NCBI GenBank assembly: GCA_014218235.1
Contig: CM024766.1
Coordinates: forward strand, 64,779,207-64,843,206
Source of the DNA: Colocasia esculenta
Taxonomy: Eukaryota > Streptophyta > Magnoliopsida > Alismatales > Araceae
DNA length: 64,000 nt
Reading direction: 5' to 3'
The position numbers and the translations under genes were made by a program. Within the stretch, counting starts at the first letter, position 1. Every line of letters begins with the position of its first letter. Below are positions 34,641 to 46,711 of this stretch, one piece after another. The notes under the pieces were generated by a model that saw only the letters and a program-made list of their open reading frames with translations, had not been told where the DNA came from and ran no database searches.

Positions 34641-34989
34641 TTGCACATCATCAATTTATGACATTTAATACAACCAACTTTCTCAAATTTACATTACACA
34701 ACTTACACTGTTTGAAAAGAAACATTCACATAATTATATATATCACATCACAAATGTACAACATAAAATTTAAACATCACATACACATCATTGTTTGTCC
34801 TAAGGATAATACAATCATAATTATTTTGGTCATAACATAAATCCAATGACCATAATTGTTTCATAAGGTGAGAGTGGACAATGTTCTTAAGGGAGGAGAG
34901 CTGTTCTGTTGGCACAATAAAACTTCAGGTGTCATCTAACTCAACATGCAAAATAAAAATCATTCAATTAGTATACATATAACAAGTTC

Positions 34990-37500
34990 ATTTATTTTCC
35001 AAAATAATTCTGTAAAATAAAACTTCAGGTGTCATAAACTTACAAAGTCTCTGAACCACACAATGTGACTTCCAACAGCATCTTGGATGGTTTTTCGTTC
35101 ATTATCTTTCACAAATAGAGGTGCATTGGGTTTGTAAGCAAACAAAATAGCTACCTCATAAAACTCCTCGCCCAAACTCTTACTCATAACCATCTTATCT
35201 AACGACATGATTATGGCATTGGCTACCGGGTGTTCTTCCATGTCACACAACTTCACTTTCTTGCCCAGCATCAAACTCTGTTATTCAATTCATTTTATAG
35301 ATCACACATCAAGACACAATTGAGTTTCTAATGAGAATATAGAACATAATGAGATATGAACATATTTACCTCTTTTCCTTTAGGTTCTATTACACTTGTA
35401 GATGATTGCACACATCTTTCCATATTGGGAGTACTTTCTACCTGTTTTGACTGTCAAGAAAGAAGAAGACTAGTAAGAAAAAAAATCTAGTAATCCAGCA
35501 CCATTGTTCTATGGACAAAACATGAAGGAAAAACAAAACTGTCACTGATACATGTTAATCTGATAGAAATAACATTATGTAATAGCCAGGAGACGTATCT
35601 TCTATTCTCAAAAGTTACAGACTTTAACATCAACATTCCTAACAGTGACAGGTAACAACATCCTTAAAATAGAGAAAACATAAATTAAAAAACAAAAATG
35701 ACCCACAAAATGTCTTCCACAGAGATCTATCTTTTAGTTTCCAATAGTGTACTCAGAGCTAGCCAAGAAAATAGAAACAGGATTGCCTGGTGAAGGTCGA
35801 TTCTGTCTGAGAAGTTGCCTCTTTATCAAGTCAGCATTTTCTTTAAAAGACAAGATTTCTAGGTGGTCCAGCTGAAGTTGCCTCTTTATCAAGTCAGCAT
35901 TTTCATTAAGAACATCCATTTCACCAAATGGAAGCCTCAGATCCAAGGCTTGAGGGCCAACATATATCACTTCATCCTTCTTAAACTTAAAGAAAGACAT
36001 ACATTTTTCTCCTTCTTTTACTTTTTTTTTGAGTCTAAAGCAACTAGGACAAACAACTGTCACTTTTCATCTTTTATCCATCTAAAGTACTTGCTAATCA
36101 CATTTTACATGGATGAAATGAAAATATTTTAGAATTACCTCAACAACGATAGACTCAACTTTACCCAATCTCTATGCCAATTCTTTAACCATAGCATTGA
36201 GTTGAGCATTTTCTGCTCTTAATTGGGCTTGACATTGGCTTGAAGTACCCCACAAACTTGTTGGTGTCGGGCCTATGCCCACTCCACGTACTCGGCCAGG
36301 CCTTTCTTTCCCAAATACTTGTGAGTAAATATCATCTGCAGTTGCAATTAATGAACTTGAGGATGATGATGATTGTGTGATTTTTACTTCCTGAAGTTTT
36401 GTCTACAATAAACACATATATAGTATTAATAAAATAAACACATAGTGGACATAACATAAAATTGGAAAACAAATAACAATCTATGTCATACAATCATTGC
36501 AGTAGTCTCTTCATTAACAGGTTGCCCACTTTTTTTCACACGGGTCCTTATAAACAGGTCCCCGCGATCAAGTTTCACTCCATTTTTTACAAACTAGAAG
36601 ACAAATTGTAGAACAGAAAAAATGAGAATCTATGAAAAAAGTGTTAGAAAAAAATGAGAACAGAAAACACAGAGATAAGACTTAGCAAAAAAATAGGGAT
36701 TACCTCCTCCTCATTGATGTCTGCAAAGCTCTTTGTCCCAGCACAATGAAAATACTTATGATGACTTTTACTTTTCTTGTTTATGTCACTATACCTCTAT
36801 AAAACACAGACATAACTCTTAGCAAAAAAATATCATGAACATGTCTTCAGCAAAAAAAAATTACATTCTATAAGAAAAACATCTTAAGTATTTTACCTTC
36901 CAACTATTAGAAGACCATGTTTGAACAACTCTTTTCCATTGTTCCACATTAACTCTTGGATCATGTGGTATTTTTTTTTTATTTTGCTTCAAAGTTGGGT
37001 CGAAGTATTTGTTTCTCAATTCATATTTCCAAGACCTCCACTTTTGATCCTTCATCACCCACTCTTTCAAATATGCTGAATATCATATTTTCTCTACAAT
37101 ACATACTCATATAATTAATATATAATAGATTGAACATAGAAAAGAAACATATGTAATCTAGAAATTACCTGGACATACTCCCACACATCATCCTTATGGG
37201 TGGCAGACATTGCCCTCCAAGTTGGAGCATCAATTGGCATTTTATCACCAAGACGGGCAATTGTTCCTAAAAATAATTTCAAAGAATGGCCACCCTCTCC
37301 AATTGGTTGTCCAAGTTCATTTATCTGGACAATAATTCGCTTACCATTATCTAACCATGCACAGAACTTAGTTTTGTTGGTCCTCTATGCTTCTTTTTAG
37401 AAACTTCCACCACCACCTCTTGCACCTCTATTTTTCTTAAGATCAAGTCATCTACAAATTTTTCAAATTCTGCTCTACTGAATCAATCACATGTAAGCTG
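34990..37500 (-). pseudogene. Transposase_24-like accessory gene remnant of CACTA A
   Basis: Read right to left, exon-like blocks in several frames encode AWLDNGKRIIVQINELGQPI and WRAMSATHKDDVWEYVQ (37170-37380), then WRSWKYELRNKYFDP (36980-37040), SHHKYFHCAGTKSFADINEE (36700-36780), GVKLDRGDLFIRTRV (36540-36590) and ENAQLNAMVKELA near 36190. An end block with KVKLCDMEEHP and HIVWFRDF (35040-35260) follows. These match the plant En/Spm Transposase_24 pattern. Intervening AT-rich segments with splice-like borders look like introns. It would bind subterminal repeats. I did not derive a full exon model; two near-identical ENADLIKRQL copies lie at 35800-35910. Confidence 0.75.
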
Positions 37501-37559
37501 AAAAAATTACACTCCATTAGTATGTTGGATGAAAAATCAAGACATGTAATTTGAAAGAG

Positions 37560-37870
37560 GAGCATAACTCACAAAAGATGGGTAATGATCCAAGGAAAAT
37601 GTGGGTGGATCATTCTGTATGAAATGGTAGATGTAGTATAATACAAAAAACCCACACTCAGTGCCATTGGTTTGTTGTGGAACCTATGAAAAAAAAAGAC
37701 ATATAAACAAGTTCCAAGAGCATAAAGTAGCAGTTAGATCATGTAGCATATATGTCTCTAATCATTTACCGATGGAATTGAAATATCTATAGAAGACATT
37801 GCATCAGCAATCACTACCTTCTTCTTTGTAGCATATATGTCCTTTAAAAATCTAAAAAAAAGAGAGTCAA
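37560..37870 (-). pseudogene. Ulp1-like (C48) SUMO-protease fragment inside CACTA A
   Basis: A downstream exon encodes VPQQTNGTECGFFVLYYI, matching the Q-x5-C-G active-site region (catalytic Gln and Cys) of Ulp1-type cysteine proteases. It then reads HFIQNDPPTFSLDHYPSF. An upstream exon (37790-37846) encodes FLKDIYATKKKVVIADAMS and sits between a TTTTTTTAG acceptor and a GTAAAT donor. The His-Asp part of the catalytic triad was not found nearby, so activity is doubtful. Ulp1-like domains are known in some plant CACTA and Mutator-like elements. It lies between TNP2 and the accessory-gene remnant. Confidence 0.72.
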
Positions 37871-37896
37871 TATATTAGAGATAGGGAACCAATACA

Positions 37897-38785
37897 TTAC
37901 CTATGAATCATAGAACTAATGTAGCACCAACCTTTGAATTGGCCGAACAAGTTTTGTTGGGTCAGTACTATGGAGGGAATCAAGAAGCATGATAGATAAG
38001 CATATGCAGGAAAATCATTAATGGTCCACAGTAATGCAGCACGCATACAAAAGGTTTCACCTTTAGAAGCATCATATGTTTCAACTCCATGCCATAGTAT
38101 TTGCAATTCTTCTACAAGTGGTTGAAGATACACATCAATATCATTTCCAGGTCCATTAGGGCCAGGAATGATTAAAGATACAAAAATATTTTGTGGCTTC
38201 ATACACTGCCATGGAGGTAGGTTGTATGGTGTCAATACCACAGACCATGTACTATGACTCATACTCATTGTTCCAAAAAGATTGAAACCATCACTTGCCA
38301 AACCTAAACGTACATTGCAAGATTCTGAACCAAACTCATCTATGGCATCTAAAGCTTTCCAACAAGGGGAATCAACTGGATGTCTCAATATGCCATCTTC
38401 TTGCCGCTCATCGCTATGCCATCTCATGTTTGCTGAAAATTTGCTACACATATATAATCTTTTCAACCTTGGAATTAAGGGAAAGTGCCGAAGAACCTTC
38501 TTGGCTATCTTTTTTTTTTATACCCACTCTTATCCCTTGTAGTCCATCTAGATTCTCCACATTTGGGACATTGCTCATGAGACTCATAGTCTTTCCAATA
38601 TAAAATGCAATCATTTGGGCATGCATCAATTTTATGATAACCGTATCCCAACTTACTAATGATTTTTTCAATTCATAAAATGTACTTGGCAATACCTCAC
38701 CTTCTAGAAGAGCCTCTTTCAACAACTTCAATAGCATGTTGAAGGATTTGTTACTCATTTTACCCATACATTTTATGTTGAACAA
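37897..38785 (-). pseudogene. TNP2 transposase core of CACTA A (truncated)
   Basis: The block MSNKSFNMLLKLLKEA is followed by a zinc-ribbon half (CPKCGESRW, near 38560). A frameshift at an A10 run (38511-38520) comes next, then VLRHFPLIPRLKRLYMCSKF, NVRLGLASDGFNLFGTMS, YNLPPWQCMK, IIPGPNGPGNDIDVYLQPL and LLWTINDFPAYAYLS. This is the typical TNP2 core. After FPAYAYLS the usual GWSTKG...CP.C continuation is missing, so the C-terminal half is deleted. TNP2 would cut and join the element ends. It follows the associated domain across an in-frame TGA (38786-38788). Confidence 0.9.
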
Positions 38786-39235
38786 TCAGATTATAAATGG
38801 TAGTTTGTTGAAAGTCTTGCATCCTGGATACAATGGTTGTTCAACATCTTCCTGTAGATTTTCGAATGTACTATAGTCCCCTTTATTCTGATTGGCAGAG
38901 ATGTTTTCCATATATATTTTATTTTCCAAGCCAAATACATCTCGCAACACTGAACGCATACCACCATCCTTTGGGACATCTTCACATGCAGAATCTAGAG
39001 ATGTCGGCCTACTGCAAGATGAATTAGGCCCATGAAACTCCCAAAACCTTTTGTCTTTGATGACTCCATTAAAGTATAAATGTTCCCTAACTATGTTCTT
39101 GTCCCATTTACACATACATGCACAATTAACACAAGGACACTTGATAGTTGACAACAGATCAGAATACCCACATGCAAAATCAATGAACGAGTCCACTCCA
39201 TCTAGATATTCCTTTGAGTGCTTTGGCTTGTCCAT
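38786..39235 (-). pseudogene. Transposase-associated domain, N-terminus of CACTA A TNP2
   Basis: The start MDKPKHSKEYLDGVDSFIDF and the zinc-binding pattern CPCVNCACMCKW, then HLYFNGVIKDKRFWEFHGP, fit the Transpos_assoc domain found in front of TNP2. The start ATG at 39235 is the first one before the domain. It ends at a TGA (38786-38788) that separates it from the TNP2 core in the same frame; elsewhere in the family this region is continuous. Confidence 0.88.
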
Positions 39236-40742
39236 CCAAATCCAATCAATTTTCTTAATGACTACTTTACTCTACAAAAAAAATCTCATCATATACTCAT
39301 TGACAAAAATAAATTACAAAAAACATATTTTAAGTCCCCAAAAAATGATTTCTACATGTATAATGATCATTCATATAAGCCATACATACTTACTTGCAGT
39401 TTGTTCTGCAGCACCTTCGTGGCTTCTTCAAACAAGAGCTTCACTACGAGATGCCTACAAACACAAAGAGAAAACATGGTCAAGTAAACTTCACACAGTC
39501 GAAGGAGGGGATGGGGAGGGCTGGGAGGCCAACAAAGGCTGGCTGGGGACTAGATTTGAAGGAGGGGATGGGGGGGGGGGGGGGGGGGAAGTATGTGTGA
39601 AATCCTCCAAAAGGCAGAAGGCTTCTGAAGGGAGCAGGGGTGGTGACAGGCCCCATATCAATCCCCCCTCCTCTTCTTTTCTTCTTTTCTCCTTCCTCCC
39701 CTCCGCTGAGCGAACCCCCTTGTCCCCACTCCTCCAACAATAGCAGGTTCCAGCCAGCGATTCTCTCCCCCCCTCCCCCCCCCCCCACCACCCCCAAGAT
39801 GGATACAATATTAAGAGAACAACACATGAAGACTGTAAGGCTTCTCTTTCCTAGACATAGGCACCTCTTGTATATATGCCAACAAGAGTCGGAAGGGTTC
39901 ACATATTTTGTCTTTCGTTCCATCTCTGCTGTTCTGGGTCAGCAGCACAGTGGGGCCTTGGCCTAAAGAACAATATTGGCACTTAATGTGTACCCGATGG
40001 AGGGAATGGACGGCTGAGGCGCAGATGGTGGAGGCAAACTGGTGGTCCGACAAAAGGAAATTAGTTGAGAGATAGAGAGTGAGAAAGAGAAAGACAGAGA
40101 AAGGGAGAGAGGGAGAGAGGGAGAAGGTAGGAGGGAGGGAGAGGCACCTGCTGCAAGAGGGTCTTCGTGCAAACTCTAAAATCGCCAGTGGTGGAGTAGC
40201 ATTCGTCGCACATCGGAGTCGTAGGAGGGGCGCCACAGTGGCAGGTAGCCTGGGTGGCCGTCGGGGATGGCAGAGCGCGGGGGGTTTTGGATTTGGGACT
40301 TCGATCGTGGAGGGAAAATGGGATTTTGGGACTTCGATCTCACCTCAATCTCACAGAATGCGGTGGAGGAGATGGCCTCAATCTCGCAGAACGCGGGGGA
40401 GGAGATGGGGGACGACAGAGCGCGCGGGGGGAGGGGGCTTTTGTTTTGAGAAAGGGAGGGGACTATAGCCGATCGGGGGAGGAGGGTTTTTGGGTTTTAT
40501 TTTGAGAAGGCGGGATTTGTGTGAGAGAAGACCGCCAGCAAAATTTTTGGGTCTATTGTTACGGTTTTCAAATTTTTACGTTTAGCACACAAACTATTAT
40601 TACGGTGTAGTTACGATGTTGGATATATTATATTAAAATATTAATAAATTTTATAACAACCATAAGTATAGTAGCTAATCTACTTACGAAAAGTGAAACC
40701 GTAACCAACTTTCCGTAAGTGTTGCCCACTTTTGATGTAGTG
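39236..40742 (-). other. 5' region of CACTA A (leader and subterminal repeats)
   Basis: About 1.5 kb lie between the TNP2 start and the terminus. The region includes a G run of about 19 (near 39570-39588), a C run near 39771-39787 and GA-rich tracts (40077-40140). Subterminal CTTACGAAAAGTG words sit next to the end. Long open frames on both strands here arise from the homopolymer and GA-rich tracts and show no domain. Confidence 0.6.
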
Positions 40743-43700
40743 GGTTGTGGTGCACTTTAATTGGTGTGTTACTTTAATGTGATACCAAATGGTGTTACTA
40801 AACCATTTTCCTTTAACCATCAAACCATATCTTAAGGTGGAGGAAGGGGTCAAGTACTTCAAAAGACCACAGGTTCATTGGGAGAAGAATGTACGTATAC
40901 GTAGTACCAAAAAAGATTGACTTGCTACAGTTAATGGTTACGACACTCATTTCACTTATATTTGAGATAGAGAGCATCTTACTGTACACTATGAGGAGGA
41001 GGTGTGCGCACACACCGAATAGTCATTGACTGTCCGATACCGTGATGCCATCACAACGAGGTGTGCACGCACACCCCTCTGCGGGGTGTGCAGCAAGACA
41101 TTTCCTTTGAGATATGTACATATGAGATGGACATTTCACGATGGACAAGAAGAGTTTTCCAATACATCAAAGGGCAGATCACCCATTGCCCAGTTGAGCG
41201 ACCTCAAGTCGAGCATCTTGGTACCACCATACAAACAAATTAACTACTGTCTCTACGTACCTCTCCCAAGATCACTCATGTGATTCCAAATCCCAATTTT
41301 GGAGACTGACCATTGAAGAAAATGGACATTACTTCTTATGTAAGGTTGATCCTCACAAGAATCCAATACAAAGTGGAATCTTTACATATCTCCTCTCCAT
41401 ACGTGGAGGGCATACCGGCCTGCTGTTAATTAGGAAGTTGTCACCTAGTGGATGAGGTTCTTGTCTTATAGAAGTGTTTTGCTCTCTCTCTAGAGTTTTC
41501 TAGAGAGAGAATCTCCAACTTTTGTTGAGAGGTTCACCTCCGCGTGCATCGCTCAGTGATCGTCACCAACTTTGGCGGATTTGTCGCCGGTCCTCCGGTG
41601 GGCTCGTCGCCAGTTATCCGACGATTCTGTTGCCTCCTCTGGGTGGCGTTAACTGGGTGGGGGTGGGGGGGGGGGGGGGGGGAGGGGGAGGAGCGCCGCC
41701 GGTCGAATCTTCCCCCCCACCAGCCCTTTCTTCATATCTGTGTTTTCTTCTTCTCCTTCCGCTCTTGTTTTTATTTCTCAGATTTCGCCTTTCAGGTTCT
41801 GTCCCATTGGCTCCCTTCTCGTTTCCCCTGTGTTTGGCTCCTTATCCTCACGTCCTGCCCCTCTACTTCCCGGCCCTATTTCTTACATGTTCCCTCCTTA
41901 ATCTCCTATCCTCATCACCCCTCCTCCGTTCTCATCTTAGTTTCAAAGCCTTTCGTTGCATCCCCATTTCCAGGCATCCTTTCCCTTACTCTCTTGACCT
42001 CATCTCCCTCCTCTGACTCTTCTCTATTTCTTAACCCATTTGGTTGCTTCTCCCCCCCCCCCCCCCCCCCCCCCCTTTTTTTTTTTCTGTCAGTCGCCAT
42101 CCTCCTCTGAGCCCCGCATGTTCCCCACCTCTTTGTTGTCTCACCCCCTTTGCCCATTTGGTAGCTGCGTCCCCCACTCTCCTTCCCTAGCTTCCCCATT
42201 TTGAACTTCCTTTTGGTTGTGCTGGAATCCAGTGATTCCCCAGCTAGGGTTGCTAACATCTGCTACCTCCCACGGTTTTATATTTTGTAGTTTCTATTTG
42301 TTTGTTTTGTTGTTTGCTCCTTTTGCTTCTCAGGTCTGTTTGAGCTGTGAATCTTGAAGGTCTGAAGCTCCAGCCGGTGGTGGTTTATCACTCTCTTGTT
42401 TCCTTGTGTTGGGACCTTGGGGTATAGCTATGCTTGTGATTGTGGATCATCCGTGCACAATCTTATTGTGTACGTCTTCCGAGCTCCTATTTAGCTGCAC
42501 ATCGAGGTTGCAACAGCTCCATTTGAGAGATCATCCTCGCCTGTATGGAGTCCTCTTCCTTCAAGCTTCATCCAGTCATGTCTATTTCCTGCTCTTACCT
42601 TTGACCTGGAGTGACCGCGATAGTGCTAAAGTGTTTCTCCCGTTCTCCTTTAAGCAATGTTATCTAAATGCTTTTGTACGTTTGATGTTAGTGGGCAGCT
42701 ACCTTACCTGTGTCAACAGGTTATGGACAGCCATGATCTCCTTTGTACTATGTACTGCTCTTTTATGGTTAATATAATATCTTATTTCTTTGTCCAAAAA
42801 AAAAGAAGGGCGATCCTTGTGCTGTTCCTCCCGGCCAATTGAGGTGGGGATCGGTGGGGATGCCCAAAGATATATATGTTGTATAGAACTTCCTCCTTGG
42901 GATGTACAGCCCAGTGCCCACCATAATTTACCCAGCATTGCGACAAACTATATATATGTTACGTACAAGGGAATATAAGAACAATAGATAAGGGGGGAAA
43001 GAAAGAGGGCTTACGGCCACATGTCCCCGATGGACGCATGGAGGTTTCCAACCATGAAGTTGAAATAAACTTGATTTCTCTTTTGAATTTAAAACGATTT
43101 GGGAAATCGAAAAGCATACTTCTCCATTGTATTGCTCGTATATATAGAGATATAATAACCCAAATTAGGGCAAGGCTAATAGGTCACCATTATGTATGTA
43201 TTATAAAGAAGGAAAACTAAATATAGAAGCTATGCTGTACATTAACTGTAATGACATGGAATTCAAGACCTAATAGAGACCCGTACCCATATCACTATAT
43301 ATGAGACAAAGACTCGATCGGAAAGGCTATCCACAATCTAGGGAGATAAACAAGTGAGTAAAGTAATTAAAATAGTCCCAATTTATAACACAAATATAGC
43401 ATTTAGTACATCAACTTAAGGGACATATCTCGAGAAATTATAACAAAAGTAAATTACTAGTACAAGAGAACACCTCCATGCTTAACAATCTGGTCTGAGG
43501 TAGACACGGCACTCGAGAGCTCACACTTGCAAAAAAGTAAGATATGAGCCTATATATATATCAAACAAAAAATAAATAATAATAGCTAACAGGAACTCAT
43601 ATAACACTACCACATTCACAAGATTTGAAATGCACAGAGAGAAGCCACAACACTAGTGAAACCACAAGAGTGATATCCACAAGAGAATGACGACTCGTCG

Positions 43701-43781
43701 CTACACACACAGACCTAGTCGAGTCAACCTATGCATGTTGACTTCCTATTTCGGACAAGAACACTAGCTGCGATGACAAAA
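40072..43781. repeat. 3.7-kb duplicated segment, copy 2
   Basis: Direct copy of 27247-30948. It covers the last 671 bp of CACTA A, the GGT target copy and about 3 kb of flank including the LINE-like relic. Copies diverge by scattered substitutions and homopolymer length. After ...GATGACAAAA the two copies continue into unrelated DNA. Confidence 0.92.
41482..42804 (+). mobile_element. LINE-like non-LTR relic without ORFs, copy 2
   Basis: This is the second copy of the relic at 28651-29971, with the same CTCTCTCTAGA hairpin, a G run (about 41655-41682), a C run (about 42052-42075) and an A9 tail (42796-42804). It carries no endonuclease or RT. It was duplicated as part of the larger segment, not by separate retrotransposition, because flanks are shared. 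Confidence 0.5.
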
Positions 43782-44790
43782 TCTGAACCACTAGTCCTGC
43801 AGTCAGGGCGGGCACTGACATCTTCACTCTTGACTCTCTCTCCATTCCTATTCACCTCCTATGTTGGGAATGAGGCATATGGAAGTACATCACACAATTG
43901 GAAAATGAGGGAAGTAAGTGAGAGAGAACAAAGGACTAGTTGGGGACCAAGCACATGCAATAGCTCACAAGGAGTACTCTAAACCCAAGCACACACCATA
44001 GCCTACAAGGTGTATTCCAAGACACAAATGGAACCCTAGAAGCCATCCTATCCCCTAGCCATGGCTGCCCTTCCTACCTTTCCTTGCCTAGACAAAGGCT
44101 TGATAAGGGGAGTCAGGAAAATGACAAAATCTCAAACCGACCAACCCAACAACCCATTGATCAGATGTGCTAGAAACACCCAAGTAACCGATTAGTGAAG
44201 TGTCATGCTAAGATTATAATGCTAATGACCACTAGACTTGAGGAGTACAAAAAAGCCTCGAATACGATTCACAAACCACTACACAGAACCATTGCCAAAA
44301 TCACCGCTAGAACTACTGCCAAAACCACTGGCAGAATCATTGCCAAAACTACCAACACTAGAATGGTCAAACACCTCACCCAGTCATATGTGTCATGAGA
44401 TAGGAAGTCAAACGCCTCATGATTAAACCTTAGGTCCTTGGCTAATCATGACCTAAAGACCAAATGCACCAGGATCACCCCAACCATAAGATTGAGAACA
44501 TGGTCCTCAAGTGAGCTATGTTCAAAATATAGTCACCGTCGCGACCGTGGCCAACCTTGTGGGCATTTCCATGATTTAAGGAATGAAAGTAGTGTCATGG
44601 TCAATCACATTAAGAATGCGGCTCCATCGTGCGACCACGTTTAGAACACAATCATTAAGTGTGATGCGTTCACACCTAGTGCCCAGGTCAAGTTTGACCT
44701 TCACCACTAGCCATTTCGACCTCAAAAACCCCAAAAGAAGGTGAGAAACTCCTAGAAAAGAGAGGGGGAACAAGGCACTGAAGAGAAACG
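43782..44790. other. Unassigned DNA with a small AAAACCACTG-type minisatellite
   Basis: No domain was recognised. At about 44280-44365 a short tandem unit (variants of ATTGCCAAAATCACCGCTAGA and ACTGCCAAAACCACTGGCAG) is repeated four to five times. The frame 44195-44398 simply reads through it. The rest is mixed-composition sequence. Confidence 0.45.
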
Positions 44791-46345
44791 TGTGATGATC
44801 ATCCAATAGGGGAGTGGTGAATTGGTTATCGCCTAAATAAAAATTCTTTTACACATAATAGATAAACTTAACTAAGTAAATCTATTAAGCAAGATGTACA
44901 TCAGAATAACAATTAAAACAACGATACCAACTATCCTAACGTGCGTAGAAAGGAGGTAAAAGAGATGGATCAAACCATAGATGCATACAAGATTTAGAGT
45001 GGTTTGGCTACCATACCACAAGTGCACCTACATCCACTACCTCATACCCCATGAGAATTTTCCACTAACTTGTTTCCAAGTACCAGTTACAGACCCTCAC
45101 ACATGGTTGCTTCTAAGGACAACACAAACCCACTCGTTTCCAGGGACAAGATAACCCAGTTATGTAGCGTGCGCACACACTACACACCAACCACTACTCA
45201 CAACACGAGCACAACACACTGATGTTCAAATAAAGTTTGAATCAACCTAATAAGCACGTGACAGTGGGGAAGGAAATAGAACAGAAAGCACAAGTATTCC
45301 CACTGTCTGAAATATGAAGATCTGCCGTAGAAGCAAGAACGCCATTGTAGAATGCACATCGATCTCTTGACAAAGCCTTCTGGACATTGCTTGGATGTAG
45401 CACAACTTTCTGGTGCTTGGTAGCAACTCCACACAACAATAAGACGATTTCCAATGCTTGACTTTGAGGTTGCTGTAGTCTTCTTCAAAATCTTACCCAA
45501 AAACCCTAGCTTCAAAGGTAGAACACTCCTTGCACAATTGGGTTGTCATATGGGGCTTCAGATCCACTTGTATTTATAGCCCACACCCAAAGAAGAAGAG
45601 TCTTGGACAAATCTTTGGCAAGAATCCTAAAGGAAGAAAGAGTCATCTCAGAATAGGAAACTCTATCACCAAAATCGGTCATCTGATTTCTGGACCTTGA
45701 CTTGGTGTCGACACACTTGTCTTCATGTGTTAACATACTCTTCAGAATCGGTCGTCCAATTTCATGAAATCAGTCGTCCGATTTGCACTATCTTCAAACA
45801 GGTGTTCAGAAAAGCGGTCGTTCAATTTCTCCAAATCAGTCATCTAATTTTATGCTTGGTCATCAATCAGAACCTTCTTCTCTTCACCAATCGGAAGGGG
45901 CTTCACTAATCAGATGGACTTGTTCAACAATCAATTAGTCCCTTCTTCTTCAATGGATTGGCTTGTGCTTCATCAATCGATTGATTTTTCTTCAACAATC
46001 ATTGCAAACCTTCACCAATTGATCGCTTCTCGAATCGGTCGATCAATTTACACATTTCGGTTGTCGATTTTTACTGGACTTCTTCATCATCACCAAAGTG
46101 CCACTTCAACTGGCTCTTCGATTGACACTTCGACTGACATCTGTCTTTGGCATGCCGATGAATTTCTGTTTTGTCCAGGTCTTGGCCTTTGTGAGGTCCA
46201 CTTCAAGTGTAACTTTTGAACTATCTATCTGCACACTTAACACACAAATTAGACCCTCAATCAAATATAAATAACTCAATGACTTGGATCATCAACATGA
46301 ATTAGACTTAGTGATTTGTGATTTTATCAACATAAATGAGAATTA
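44791..46345 (-). mobile_element. Sirevirus-like LTR in minus orientation (solo or fragment)
   Basis: Read on the minus strand, the right end starts near TGTTGATGATCCAAG (about 46295). A CGATT-type array follows (AATCGATTGA, TCGGTCGTCC, GAATCGGTCG words at 45740-46140), then a TATA box (GCTATAAATA, 45571-45580). The sequence GATAACCAATTCACCACTCC lies just before the left end near 44795. That order parallels the Sirevirus LTRs elsewhere in the window. I could not find a matching pair of target duplications, so ends are approximate. Confidence 0.6.
45571..45580 (-). promoter_or_regulatory. TATA box of the minus-strand LTR
   Basis: GCTATAAATA on the minus strand lies at the position expected in a Sirevirus-like LTR, downstream of the CGATT-type array. 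Confidence 0.45.
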
Positions 46346-46711
46346 GTATTTTTGTGATCATCAAAATTTACAGAGTACAAAGCCACGACCCATCCACACA
46401 TGAAAAACACTCGATTGGTAAGATATCTTGAAGGGGACGAGGGAAAATACTTCACACACTTATCACATGGAATTCCCTTCAATTCCCCAAACTGTAGTAG
46501 ACCCCAAAATTCCTCTGAAGTCATGCTTCAGCATAGGGAATCCCATGAGAAACCATGATTGGGGAGGAGTTGAAGCCTCACCCTACCCCTGAAACAATGA
46601 AATGAACTTGTTGGGGCCTTCATGTAGGTTGGCCAGCTCCTCCTCTCTATCTTCACCCCATTCACCATTATTGTTGGTCTGAAGCCAAGCACCATGTCAT
46701 CATTGCTTGTA
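46346..46711. other. Unassigned DNA between LTR and CACTA B
   Basis: Two short minus-strand frames (46327-46524 and 46528-46719) are present but I recognise no domain. It may be a captured gene fragment or decayed repeat. Confidence 0.35.

Larger units (their letters stand above)
34118..40742 (-). mobile_element. CACTA (En/Spm) transposon A, complete ends
   Basis: The left end reads CACTACAACAAAAGTGGGCA at 34118. The right end, on the minus strand, reads CACTACATCAAAAGTGGGCA from 40742. A 3-bp TSD GGT lies on both sides (34115-34117, 40743-40745), as expected for CACTA elements. Subterminal regions are packed with CTTACG/CGTAAG words that would bind the accessory transposase protein. Coding remnants are on the minus strand: transposase-associated domain, TNP2, an Ulp1-like segment and a Transposase_24-like region. 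Stops and frameshifts make it non-autonomous despite complete ends. Length is 6625 bp. Confidence 0.95.

Noticed and set aside
39480..40236. Long ORFs on both strands in the CACTA A leader
   Set aside because: They are produced by G, C and GA-rich runs and have no similarity to transposase; the real start of TNP2 is at 39235 on the minus strand.
27247..43781. The two 3.7-kb copies as LTRs of one large element
   Set aside because: Copies do not share TG...CA ends, no primer-binding site or polypurine tract borders them, and each contains a CACTA terminus with its GGT flank internally.
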